Origin: Monarcha castaneiventris obscurior
Taxonomy: Eukaryota > Chordata > Aves > Passeriformes > Monarchidae
Length of the DNA stretch: 64,000 nucleotides
Direction of reading: 5' to 3'
Assembly: GCA_026261815.1 (NCBI GenBank)
Contig: JAMPIT010000493.1
Location: 1,205,001 to 1,269,000, forward strand
Shown: piece after piece, positions 38,958-53,239 of the stretch
Layout of the letters: each line of letters begins with the position of its first letter
Numbering within the stretch: position 1 is the first letter of the stretch
Translations under genes and position numbers: made by a program
Notes under the pieces: model-generated
What the model was told of the DNA's origin: nothing
The model's database searches: none
What the model saw: only the letters and a program-made list of their open reading frames with translations

Positions 38958-39073
38958 CGGGATCGGGATGGGGATCGGGATCGGGGTCGGGACTGGGATC
39001 GGGACCGGGATGGGGATGGGGATCGGGATCGGGACCGGGATCGGGACCGGGATGGGGATCGGGATCGGGATCA
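38958..39073 (+). repeat. GGGATC/GGGACC hexamer array, G-quadruplex-prone
   Basis: About 115 bp of imperfect six-base repeats (gggatc, gggacc, ggggatc and similar) end roughly 50 bp upstream of the TMEM220 start codon. The array has more than fifteen runs of three or four G with three-base spacers on the plus strand, which is the coding strand. Confidence 0.93.
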
Positions 39074-39125
39074 GAGCCGGGGCCGGATCCCGCCCCTCTG
39101 TCCCCGCCCCCGGCCCGCCCCGGCC

Positions 39126-42902
<3,777 letters not shown>

Positions 42903-43260
42903 TTGGCTGGGAGAAAGCCTACAGTAATTATGCTGACCTTCCTTGCCTTTGTTTTTGGTGCTTAATGAAAGGTTAGTGTCAGTTTGATAGGACCAAAGAA
43001 CACCTGGCTGCTTCCAGCAGTGCTGCTTGAGATTTGGTAAAATGTTGAGGAACATTGTCAAATCTGAGTGGGGAATTTTTCTGTGGAAACCACTGTTCAG
43101 CTGGCTGCTTCTTACATTTTCCAAGCACCACTGATCCAATGTGTGTTCTAATGGTATATTCAAGATATCATCACATCCCTGGATCACTCTCCAATCACCT
43201 TACACTTTGGGAAATCTACTGTTCTATAACATAAGGGACAAGTAAAGCAAATACTATTTT

Positions 43261-43266
43261 AATAAA
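43261..43266 (+). other. TMEM220: Poly(A) signal AATAAA, candidate for TMEM220
   Basis: AATAAA lies about 360 bp after the TMEM220 stop codon. A second AATAAA is at 43,434-43,439. Either could end the transcript; the choice cannot be made from the sequence. Confidence 0.55.
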
Positions 43267-43433
43267 TGACAATTTACAGCCATAGAACTTTCAAATATGT
43301 GCCTGGATAATCCATTTCAGACATACTGGAAAATTGAGCAGTCTGTATTTCTGCCCTGAGCTAAAATCCTATGTAGAATATATCTGAAAAAATTATTTTT
43401 GCTATTAACTGAAAATAACTGGTTTTACTGAGT

Positions 43434-43439
43434 AATAAA
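43434..43439 (+). other. TMEM220: Second poly(A) signal AATAAA, candidate for TMEM220
   Basis: A canonical hexamer about 530 bp after the stop codon, an alternative 3' end to the one at 43,261. Confidence 0.5.
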
Positions 43440-44111
43440 CACCATATTTTAAAGAAAACTCAGTGAAAGCCTCCGTATCTTTTATTTTCTGGGAGATGCA
43501 TATTCAAGCCTGTCACCAGCAGATGTGGGCACTGCCACAACTCTGCTACTCACCTAATTTTTCTTGGAAAGCAGGACCCATGCAGCAGCCAGCATGTCCC
43601 ACTATTCATCCTGGAGAAGGAAGCACAGGTGGATGCACTGGACTCAGGAGCTGGCTGGGACAGAGCCAGGACAGCTCCAGGTGTAGCACACAACTCCCTT
43701 TATTTAGATCAGTGTCAGGGCTCGCTCTCTCAGCACTGCTGCAGGAGATCCCAGCTGTTCACACATGGCACAGCACAAGTATCTGCAGCACTCCGTGGTG
43801 TAGCACAGATGGTCTCCACTCTCCTTAGCTTTTTCTGAGCATTACTTCAGTCTTTTACAGCAGTGTTGGACTGAATTAGGCTACAGGGTGGATATATTCT
43901 GCCAGATATGAGACTTTACTGTGATGTTCACAGAAAATAAATAAATTAAGATGTGGCTGGGCAGGTACAACTCTGCATTCTTTAATGCTCGTGGAGAGAA
44001 TAGCAGTGGGGCTTTTTTTGAACAGTATTTGTTATATGGTTTGCATCTTTTCACAGTAACAATCCAGTCTGGATTGGGTGTTTCCAATCAACATTCTGTA
44101 TTCAAATATAT

Positions 44112-44117
44112 TTTATT
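44112..44117 (-). other. ADPRM: Poly(A) signal, candidate for ADPRM
   Basis: TTTATT on the plus strand reads AATAAA on the minus strand, about 210 bp after the ADPRM stop codon. The ADPRM and TMEM220 transcripts would then end several hundred bases apart, tail to tail. Confidence 0.5.
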
Positions 44118-44325
44118 TCAGTTACTGGCCTCAGGTGTTTTCTTACAGAACCATAATTTCTAAAACTCTGTATCCAAGAGATAAATGTCTGAGCTAAAGC
44201 AGTTAAGGATCAGCCATGCACAGCTTTCTAAAAGCAAACAGCTGAATCTCCTACGTTATTGTTCGAGTCCTTCCTGAAGGAGAGCAATCCTTCATATACA
44301 TACAAAAATGTATTTGCCTGGTATT

Positions 44326-46121
44326 TCAGAAATGCATAACTCTGTCAGGAATCCTGCCCCTTCCCTTTAGTACCATTTTATCTTCGTAGACATAAATAGT
44401 TCCGAAAGCGTTGCTTTCTGGTGGCGTTTCGATGACCCCCTCCAGGGTAAGGTGATGAACTCCGTGCGAGTCCAGGCAGTAGGCGCCATCGTGCAGGTGC
44501 CCTGCGAGGACACAGACCACGCAGTGGTGCGAGTAGATGACTGACAGGGCAGCCTCGTAATTCCAGGCCAGGCAAACCCCGTTGGAAGCAAAGGGATGAA
44601 TGGGCACATGACCTGCAGTCCAGAGGGAGAGAAATAAGAGAGAAACGGTAACAAATCTGCCTCATTGCTAGAAAGTTCAGCCATCGAACTGTGTACAGAA
44701 AGCTCACCCCAGAGTGAGGCATGGTTGCTGTTCTGCTCTTAGGTTTCATCTGTAGCCACAAGAGCTGCTACATGTTTGCCACAGCTAACATACACCGGCT
44801 AGCTAACATTTTTTTCCCCCCACATATTTCCATGGGAGTATATACCTCCCATCAAATATAGGGGTTGGAATTAGATTAGCTTTAAGAGCCCTTCCAGCAC
44901 AAACCATTCTGATTCTCTGTATACCCCGCCCCATATCCACGTACCCATAACTATAACTTTTTCTTGGTTTTCATCAGAGAACTTGAGGACTTCATTGAAC
45001 CAGTCCAGCTGGGCTTGGCTAAATCCGCCATTAAATGCTACAAAGTAAGGTTCTTCGAGCCCTGCAATGAAGAAGGAAGTTAGGCACAAATGCATACACC
45101 TCCCATGGCTCCCCTATTTGCCTTCTGTAAATCTGCTGATGGTTGGTTTACTCTCAGAACCTTTGGGGGCCGAGGGGGGGGGGTTGCATTTTTTGGATCA
45201 AAACTCCAGCCTCCTTGCACAAAGGAGAAGATTATTTTTAAGTGTGTTCAGGAGTTTTGGTCACACTACACAAGCAGGGTTTCCACTGCTGGGTGTCCCC
45301 CGCCGCATGGCACAGACCGGGCACATCCCGGTGCTCCGCAAGAGCCGCTTCACCAGCGGATGCGTGTGTTCCGATACTGCAGGGCACAGAGCACAGCACA
45401 CACCCAGCCCAGCGGCACCGGGGGAGCATCTTCTGTGCCCGCCTAGACCCGCACTGACGGCAGGGAGGTGGGAAGCGATGCTTGAGCCCCCAGCATCCCG
45501 CTGTCAGCACCGGCAGCTCCGGGCAGCGAGAGTTCGGCCACCCGCGGCCCTGCCTAAGCCGGAAATACCTGCGGGGCTGTTGAGGTCATCGTTGGGGTTC
45601 TTCTCCCGCAGCAGCCGCAGGGACTCCTGGTAGCGGGCGCTGCCGGGGTCCGTGCCCAGGCTGCTCACGTCGTAGGTGTCGAGCACGACCAGGCGGAGCC
45701 GCGGCGCCGGGCTCCAGTGATAGGCATGGCACTCCCGGTCCGGGGGTCCCTCCGAGCCCCCCGCGGGGCGGCTGTACAGCCCGGTGTTCACCAGCCGGGC
45801 CCGGCTGAAGTTGTACAGCTCGTGGTTGCCCCACGCGTGGTGCACCGGCACCGGCAGCTCCCCCAGGACCGCCAGCACCTGCTGCAAGGCGCTCTCGGCC
45901 TCGCCGCGCCTGACGTTCTGCCCGTCGATGCTATCGCCCAGCTGCAGCACGAAGTCTATCGGCGGGCTCTCGGCTGCCCACGCCCGCACCGCCTCCCGCA
46001 GCAAGCGCAGGCTCTGCCGGTAGTAGCGCCGCCGGCAGCCGCCGAAGTCGTGCCCGTCCTCCGCGTCGGCGAACTGGATGTCGGCGATGACCCCGAAGGC
46101 GAGGCGCGGCGCCGCCTGCAT
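44326..46121 (-). CDS. ADPRM: ADPRM, Mn-dependent ADP-ribose/CDP-alcohol diphosphatase
   Basis: Three coding exons on the minus strand, 46,121-45,569, 45,061-44,945 and 44,612-44,326 (TGA), join in frame to 318 aa with GT-AG introns. The protein is a cytosolic metallophosphoesterase that hydrolyses ADP-ribose and CDP-alcohols to nucleoside monophosphates. The metal-site motifs are in order: [10 protein letters not shown] (Asp14, Gln16), QLGDSIDG (Asp63), WGNHELYNF (Asn99, His100), the GHVPIHP segment (His225) and AGHLHDG (His262, His264). The chosen Met lies directly before the conserved core, making the protein about 24 residues shorter than human, mostly at the N-terminus. Where human has VSHLPI, this protein has MGHVPI, with the His kept. 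Exon 1 lies in a CpG island shared with SCO1. Confidence 0.96.
44862..44921 (+). mobile_element. CR1 LINE 3' tip in ADPRM intron 2
   Basis: The stretch 'ggggttggaattagattagc' followed by 'agagcccttccagcacaaac' and cattctgattctctg matches the last 60 bases of CR1. It lies about 23 bp inside the intron from the ADPRM exon 2 donor, antisense to the gene. Confidence 0.85.
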
Positions 46122-46166
46122 GGCGGCCTCGGGCGGGGCGGAAGGGGCGGTGCGGGCAGCGGGAAC
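46122..46166. promoter_or_regulatory. ADPRM/SCO1 bidirectional CpG-island promoter core
   Basis: The start codons of ADPRM (minus, 46,121) and SCO1 (plus, 46,167) face away from each other with only 45 bp between, inside a CpG island of roughly 45,480-46,560. There is no TATA box. With so little space, at least one transcript must start within the other gene's first exon, or the 5'UTRs must be extremely short or overlapping. Human ADPRM and SCO1 are also head to head. Confidence 0.85.
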
Positions 46167-49100
46167 ATGGCGGGGGCGGTCGGGCTGTGGCGGCTGCGGG
46201 CCCGCTTGGGGCTGTGGCCGCTGCCGGGCCCGGCCGTGCGGGACTGGGCGGTGCTGCCTGTGCCCCGCAGCCGCCCGGTGTCGCAGCTGCCGCCGGGCCG
46301 CGGGCCGCGGGCGGGCGCCCAGAAGCGGGTGAGTGAGGGCGTGAGGGAAGGAGTGAGGGACGGAGGGAGCGCGGGCAGCGGGTCCGGGCCGCCCCTGAGC
46401 CGTCACCAAACCCCTTGTCCCCCGCAGCTCGTGTCGTGGCGGTCGCTGGCGGCCACCGTGGTGCTGGGCGGGGGGCTGCTGGCCGGCATGAAGGTGGTGA
46501 AGCGGCGCAAGGAGGAAGGTGAGTGCGGGGCGAGGGAGCAGCGGCGGGGGATGTCGCGTTTCGCGTTGAAAAGAAGCATTTTTCGTGTTCAGATGATGGC
46601 GGGTTTTGCATTCAGATGTATTTTTCGTGTTGAGGAGAAGCATTTTTCGTGTTCGGATGATGCGGGTTTTGCATTCAGATGTATTTCTACCTGCTTGGGC
46701 ATCGTCAGTGCATCACGGCTTTGCACAGGGCCGCCTCGTGCCCGTGTTTACAGAAGTGCCGCAGAAAATTTTCAGAAATTACAAGCAATTCAAGCTTCCT
46801 AGGTTGAAGGAATTTTTTCAGTTCCTAGGTTGGAATAGTTGTGTTTGGCCGCACGCTATGCAGCACATAGATGGAGCTGGGTGTTGTGGGTTCCTTGAGT
46901 TCCTCCCGTGCAGCAGATGAGCTTTGCCCTCTCCTGCAGGAACTGCCACATATTTCCTTGTCATGCGTTTACTGTTGAAAACAGAGCTGTTGCAGCTTTT
47001 AGGATATGTTCCGTTTTCAACGGGTGCTGGTTTTCATGTTTCACACCAGGCCAGATGTCTGTCTTTATTTTTCCCTTTCTTTCTAAACAAAAATGCAGTC
47101 GGGTAACAATGAAAGAGAGTGCCATGTTTCAAAGGAAAAATTGATTTTGTCCAAAAGGAATGCTTTCTGGGAGGCACATGCACGTCGGGTTTCCCTGTGA
47201 CAGGTGTTGGTGGATCTTGACATGACCCTGAGCCGTGTCTGATTCGCCTGCTCCCAAGGCTTGCCTGGGAAGTCTTGTGCGTTGTGGCATGGGTGTGTTT
47301 GATTCCCACTTGTGTTTTGTAGAACTGGAGAAGGAACGAAACCGAGGCATTGGGAAGCCACTGCTGGGAGGGCCCTTCTCGCTCATCAGCCACGAGGGAC
47401 AGCCCAGGACCAGCAAGGACTACATTGGCCAGTGGGTGCTGATCTACTTTGGCTTCACTCACTGCCCTGACATCTGTCCTGATGAACTGGAGAAAATGAT
47501 TGCAGTGGTAGATGAAATCGGTATGGGAATTCAGTTGGCCTAGGGGTCCATAAACAGGGGTTTTGGGAGGTTCAGGTTTATTCTGATAAAATACCACAAA
47601 TGGTAATATTATTTTCAAAATGCTGCTGGCTATTATTCAGTATTTAAATTAATTGCTAAGTGGTACATAGATCAATCTGCCTGTCACTAGGGTCTGACAT
47701 GACAGCACTGATCTTTCCATAGCAGAGGACTTGGGAATAAAAAGATGGTGGCAGGTTACAGGAAATATATTGCATTTTATTTTTGCCACGAAGTGACTGT
47801 GAGGTGTGTTAGGATTTTTTTCCCTCTGTTTTGTTCATCTCTATGAGATTCTCTCCTGAAGCAGAGTGGCTGTGCTGTGGAATGGAGGGAGGGGGAAGGG
47901 TCTGTGTTAGGGGTGCTTTCTTAGCCTGCAGGCCCTGAACAGTTACTGAGCAGGGGTAACAGTAACCCAGCATGGGGGAAATCAGACCAAAATGAAGGAT
48001 TTGGCTGGAACATGAAGGAAAGAGCCAGGATTGTGTCTTCACGTTTCCTCCTGCTCCACCATCCCTGCGTGCTTTCCTTGTCTCAGCCACATGCAACACA
48101 TGCATCACACCACAGCATGTTCTGCAGCAGAGCCAGTCTTTCATCCCTCCTGAGCAGGGCAGGGCCTCTGGCTGCGGGGCTGGAAACTCCAGACAGAGAG
48201 CATTGCACAGACACAGACACAGAGCATTGCATCTCATGGCATTTGCTTCCTTCACGAATTACATAAATAAAGCTGCACAAAATGCTCTTTTTTTGGTCAC
48301 TTGGGGTGGGCTTGGATTGCTGTTACACAGCTAGGAGCTTGTTTGAAGGGAGATGAGAGATGATTTCTGGTTTTCTGAAATAAATAATAATTGTTAATGT
48401 CACAGATCGAATTCCATCTTTGCCTAATCTGACCCCACTCTTCATCACCATTGATCCTGAGAGGGACAACCAAGAAGCCATTGCCAGATATGTTAAAGGT
48501 ATTCCTGCTTTCTTCCTCCATGCCTCATAGCATGTAATATAGAGCACTGAAAAGGAGCCTCTTGAAGGGATTCTTTTTACTAAAATGTGTAAATATCTTC
48601 TTTGTATCTAGAATTTTCTCCAAAGCTGATCGGGTTGACTGGTACCAAGGCACAGATTGACCAAGTGGCTAAAGCATATCGTGTGTACTACAGCAAAGGC
48701 CCCAAGGATGAGGACAACGATTACATAGTAAGTAGAGATAAGATAAGAGCAGCATAAACATTTTAAAACCAGCTATTGGATCTTTACTGAAGTCTCATGT
48801 GCACTGGTACGTTAAGCTGTCAGAACCACGATGCCTGCCATCTTACAAGCTCAGAACCTCACCAAAGTGTGTTCTAAACAATCCCAGAAATGCAGACAGC
48901 AGCACAGGAACTAGCAAGCCTGGCAATAGTCAAACTTTCTGATCTGTAACGTTTGACTGGCTCTTCTCCTATGTGCTCCAAAGTGAAAATTAAGGCAGTA
49001 GGAAGAGAGAAATGAGAATTAAAAGTGAGTAACAAGTCATTCCCTCCCAAGCTGACACCAAGGAGTGGAGTCTTCCTGGCAAGAGACTTGGGTATCTGCC

Positions 49101-50994
49101 TGCAGATACTGTGGGGATCTTCTTTTTGCGTCAAACAACCTGCAAGAGAGAGCATGTTAATTAATGCTAAATTAAGTGGGAATAAAATACACAGTGTGAA
49201 GGAGGGGAAAATGAGGTTTAAGTGAGGCTGAACTTGGTAGTCATAATCTTACTCTCTGGAAGTGATTTGACTGACTGCTTGTAGAGCTCTGGGCTGCTGC
49301 CAGGGCCTTCCTGCCTTGCCACATTCTGAGCAGGCTGCAAAAGTAAAGCAGGTACAAGTGGTAGGGTGAGTGAGGAGACACATTATATTATCTTTTTTTT
49401 TCCTTTACAAGAACTTAAGGGCATCAGAGGAAATGAAAAACAGCTCAAAAGTAAAATATCTGAATTAAAACCACCAATTAAAATTTTGAGAACCATTATT
49501 TCAGTGCATTATTCAGTAAATTTAATGCATCCTTTTAGCTTGTGGTCCTGGAAATGTCACTGTGATTTCTCATTTCAAATGCAGCTGAACTCAGAGCAGG
49601 GCTGTATTTCAGTCCTGAGCAGTCGTGGCTTCCATCGCCAGAACTTTGTGTCTTTGCTGAGAAAGATGTTGTCATGGTTAGGTGCAGACAGTATTTGCAG
49701 TGGCATTTAAATAAATGTGCAGCGGAGTTAATTTTGTTATAAATCCAATTGGAATTTCGGGATGTGCATGGGTGAAGCTGCTTCAGTGCGCCGGCAGGGG
49801 GCGCTCCTGTCCCGCATGTCCCTGTATCCCACTGCTGGTCCCATTCTTAATGCCTCCTGTCCCTGTATCCCCCTGCTGGTCCCATTCCCGATCCCGCATC
49901 TCCCTGTATCCCACTGCTGGTCCTGTTCCTGATCCTGCATTTCCCTGTATCCCACTGCTGGTCCCATTCCTGATCCTGCGTTTCCCTGTATCCCCCTGCT
50001 GGTCCCGGTCCCGATCCTGCATGTCCCTGTATCCCCCTGCTGGTCCCATTCCCGATCCCTCATTTCCCTGTATCCCACTGCTGGTCCCATTCCTGATCCC
50101 TCATTTCCCTGTATCCCACTGCTGGTCCCATTCCTGATCCCGCATTTCCCTGTATCCCCCTGCTGGTCCCGTTCCCGATCCCTCATTTCCCTGTATCCCC
50201 CTGCTGGTCCCATTCCCGATCCCTCATTTCCCTGTATCCCACTGCTGGTCCCATTCCTGATCCCTCATTTCCCTGTATCCCACTGCTGGTCCCATTCCTG
50301 ATCCCGCATTTCCCTGTATCCCCCTGCTGGTCCCGTTCCCGATCCCTCATTTCCCTGTATCCCCCTGCTGGTCCCATTCCCGATCCCTCATTTCCCTGTA
50401 TCCCACTGCTGGTCCCATTCCTGATCCCTCATTTCCCTGTATCCCACTGCTGGTCCCATTCCTGATCCCGCATTTCCCTGTATCCCCCTGCTGGTCCCGT
50501 TCCCGATCCCTCATTTCCCTGTATCCCCCTGCTGGTCCCATTCCCGATCCCTCATTTCCCTGTATCCCACTGCTGGTCCCATTCCTGATCCCACATTTCC
50601 CTGTATCCCACTGCTGGTCCCATTCCCGATCCCTCATTTCCCTGTATCCCACTGCTGGTCCCCTTCCCAATCCCGCATTTCTCTGTATCCCCCTGCTGGT
50701 CCCATTCCTGATGCCGCCTGTCCCTGTATCCCTCTGGTGGTCCCGTTCCTGATCGTGCATTTCCCTGTATCCCACTGCTGGTCCCGTTCCCGATCCCGCA
50801 TGTCCCTTCTGAGTTGGTGTTCCGTGACTTTGAGGTCTCTCTGACCAAGCTGTGCTCTCCTGCAGGTGGATCACACAATAATCATGTACCTCCTCGGCCC
50901 CGATGGCAACTTCGTGGACTACTATGGCCAGAACAAGAGGAGCGCTGAGATTTCAGCTTCTATTGCTGCACACATGAGAAAATACAGATCCTAA
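46167..50994 (+). CDS. SCO1: SCO1, cytochrome c oxidase copper chaperone
   Basis: Six coding exons join in frame to 262 aa: 46,167-46,328, 46,428-46,518, 47,323-47,520, 48,406-48,498, 48,612-48,727 and 50,866-50,994 (TAA). All introns are GT-AG. SCO1 is an inner-mitochondrial-membrane protein that delivers copper to the CuA site of COX2. The Arg-rich N-terminus (about 1-54) fits a mitochondrial presequence; a hydrophobic segment at about 61-75 is the membrane anchor. The thioredoxin-like domain follows, with [17 protein letters not shown] giving Cys132 and Cys136, and [13 protein letters not shown] giving His223. The Cys-to-His spacing of 87 equals that of human. Human SCO1 is longer (301 aa), mainly in the presequence. 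Intron 5 holds a large minisatellite. Confidence 0.97.
46572..46685 (+). repeat. 64-bp tandem duplication in SCO1 intron 2
   Basis: The segment starting agaagcatttttcgtgttc at 46,572 is repeated from 46,636 with one short indel and a few substitutions. The second copy is recognisable to gatgtattt at about 46,685. It lies directly downstream of the CpG island. Confidence 0.9.
49791..49805 (+). promoter_or_regulatory. CTCF-like binding motif
   Basis: CCGGCAGGGGGCGCT matches the vertebrate CTCF core CCASYAGRKGGCRSY except for the third base. It sits immediately before the first unit of the SCO1 intron 5 minisatellite and is not repeated in the array. Occupancy cannot be told from the sequence. 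Confidence 0.55.
49806..50810 (+). repeat. Minisatellite: 24 phased copies of a 41-bp unit
   Basis: The core ccctgtatccc recurs every 41 bp from 49,823 to 50,766, which makes 24 copies with no length change at the positions I checked. Units vary at a few sites (cccac or ccccc; cattcc or gttcc; ccctcat or cccgcat). The variant pattern itself recurs every 164 bp (for example gttcccg at 50,171, 50,335 and 50,499), a four-unit higher-order repeat. The plus strand is pyrimidine-rich; the minus strand has several GGG runs per unit. The array ends about 55 bp before the acceptor of SCO1's last exon. Long open frames on either strand here are repeat artefacts. Confidence 0.97.
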
Positions 50995-51830
50995 AATACA
51001 AGGTCTTCAAAGATTGCTGTGAGCATCACCTGTGGGTTTGGCTGTCATTGGACATTGGAGTTAAAGCAGAAGCGCTCAACATCCTGTCACGCAGGCCTCC
51101 TTTCTTCCAAATAAGAAAGGCAACTATGTTTCTGCAAATTCCCATTACCAAAAATCTCTACAGAGCCTTCCCCATGGATATTATTTCCAGCAACATCTTG
51201 GGTACAGAATGAAATTTGGGACTTCTCTGAAACATTGTTGGGAGCAAAGAAAGCACTTTTCACTTGGGAAGAACGTGTGTGTTGCTGGTAAAATGTTGCT
51301 GGTGAAAAAATGGCTGGTCTGGCAAGACATGAGCAAGGACAACAGTCACTGCAGGAGAATTACTTGATGCAAAGCTGTGGGGCCATGGCATTCTCAGAGG
51401 AGCTCTGCCCTCTGGTTTCTCTGCACTGTTTTGCCTTCTGGGAGAGGCAGCTGCACTATTACAAGCAGGGGAGCTTTAAGAGTGCTTCGTTATCCAGGTT
51501 AAGAAGGTGAAGAGCACTGAAAGGACTGGCAGCTTCCAGGCATGGGACCAGCCCTGCAGCGAGCCTGATCATTTCAACTGAATGCAGAAATGAAATGTAT
51601 TTTTCTGGTGATTTTTTTCCAGGTGAACACTGTTCACTTATAAGGAAAAGAGAATTGGGTTGCAAATAGGTTTTTCTTCTGGCGTAAGTGATGGTGTGTG
51701 TAGTTGCTCTGCTTGTGCTGCGCTGAGCGGGGAAGTGGGGAGGGTGGAGGGTGGCTGTGTCTGTGCTCAGGGCTGACAATCAGATATATTTTATGCAGTG
51801 CAGCATTTGAAAATAAAGATTGATTTCTAC
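50995..51830 (+). other. SCO1: SCO1 3' untranslated region with poly(A) signal
   Basis: After the TAA at 50,992-50,994 the first convincing poly(A) hexamer is AATAAA at 51,812-51,817, giving a 3'UTR of about 830 bases. No repeat is evident within it. The exact cleavage site is inferred. Confidence 0.6.
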
Positions 51831-52895
51831 AGGCAATATATATTTTTATTTCCATAGTCAGGTTTGACTAGAATATCATCAGAACTTCGTATACTGGTCA
51901 AGCTTCATATTCTTGCTCTGCTTTTGTTTTTTTTTTTTCAGAAAGCAGTATTTATTTCTGGTCATGCACATCAGGAGCTGAATGTGCTTTTTTAATTGAA
52001 CCTCAGAGAATGGCCCAGAAGTGACAAACCAGAGCAGTTCTTGGTGTGAGTTCCAGAGAGTGTTAGCCTGAACACAAGTGTTCCCGTAGGTACCACTGGT
52101 GTTCTCCGGAGTGTCGGGGTTGGAAGAGAAAGTTCCCATCCAAGGGAAGGTGCAAAGCCTATGGAAAATTTCTGTCCTTCCAAAATTGTGAAAAACAGTA
52201 AACTTCACCTGTTTCAGAGCAGTGACATCTCTCATGCATTTCAACATATATTGGGTACTTGCTCTCTTTCATGGGTTCCACCTTCAGGTCTGTATTTATT
52301 TGATCCCTTGTGATTTGTTTGTGTTTGTGGAGTCTTCAGGGCCAAGCCTCTGCCCCATCTCTTACCGTCCTGTGGCTGTGCTCTGCACAGCAGCCTTTGT
52401 CTGCCCTTCTCGAGGTCTCTGCTGTCACATGGGGCCTGTATTTTAAATATTGCAGCACTGTGTGAGGGCCAAATACCTTTTCTACACAGAGGACAGTCTG
52501 GAAAACCACGACTGTATGAAGCAATGATAAGTAAAAATAAATTAGTCAGAAGCATCTGCTCAGAAGAAAGGATTGGTGTTAGAGCTGAGCCAAGTTAAAG
52601 CAGAATTTGGACAAGGCAAACCTCTGTCCCGAGGCTTTGCAAAATCAGCTCATGAGCTGGAGCCTGGGAAGAGTCACCTGTTAACACTGATTTCTCTAAA
52701 GCTCCTTTGCAGCTGACTCGTACTGCAGAGACAAATGGAGGATTCCTGTCTTCTCCCAAATGTTTCGGCAGCAGTGGCATGTCCTTTACCTTGTTGTTTT
52801 GTGCTCTGAAAGGCAGAACCAGCTGACCCAGGAAGCTTATGGCAGACTGGGGGGAGTGTGGCAAAGGCCCAGAGAGATTTTGGATGGAGGGACAT

Positions 52896-53239
52896 TGTCG
52901 CAGTGTCGGACACGAACACGCAGACTCAAACAGCAGGTTGGCAGCAGGTCAGACCACCGAGCAGAGCGAAAAGGACTCTGCCCACCTTTATTATCACACT
53001 TTTATACCTCTTTTTTAACAATCATACATTGGTAGATGAGGTTAACACCTCTAGAATTTTACAGGATAGGAACACAGTCTATCACCTTTCTCCACCTTGG
53101 AGAAAGGAATGAACAACAATCCAGAAATTCAGAAAACATTCTCAGCCAGTTAGAAAACAAGAGCTATGTTTATAGAAAATGCATGAGAACTTCTACTACA
53201 AAAGTAAAAACATAGAACACCGTGAAAACCAGGGCGACA
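52896..53239 (-). mobile_element. Solo LTR of an endogenous retrovirus (6-bp TSD)
   Basis: A 344-bp element is bounded by terminal inverted bases: TGTCGC at one end and GCGACA at the other, so TG...CA on the minus strand. It is flanked on both sides by the same hexamer GGACAT (52,890-52,895 and 53,240-53,245). A six-base target duplication is typical of class II (ERVK/beta-like) elements. On the minus strand an AATAAAGG poly(A) signal falls about 90 bases before the 3' end, as expected for R-U5. No internal viral region is present, so the provirus was lost by LTR-LTR recombination. The subfamily is not identified. Confidence 0.88.

Noticed and set aside
49715..50874. Open frames in both directions across the SCO1 intron 5 array
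   Set aside because: They are read through a 41-bp repeat that cycles all three frames without a stop. There is no start context, domain or splice logic.
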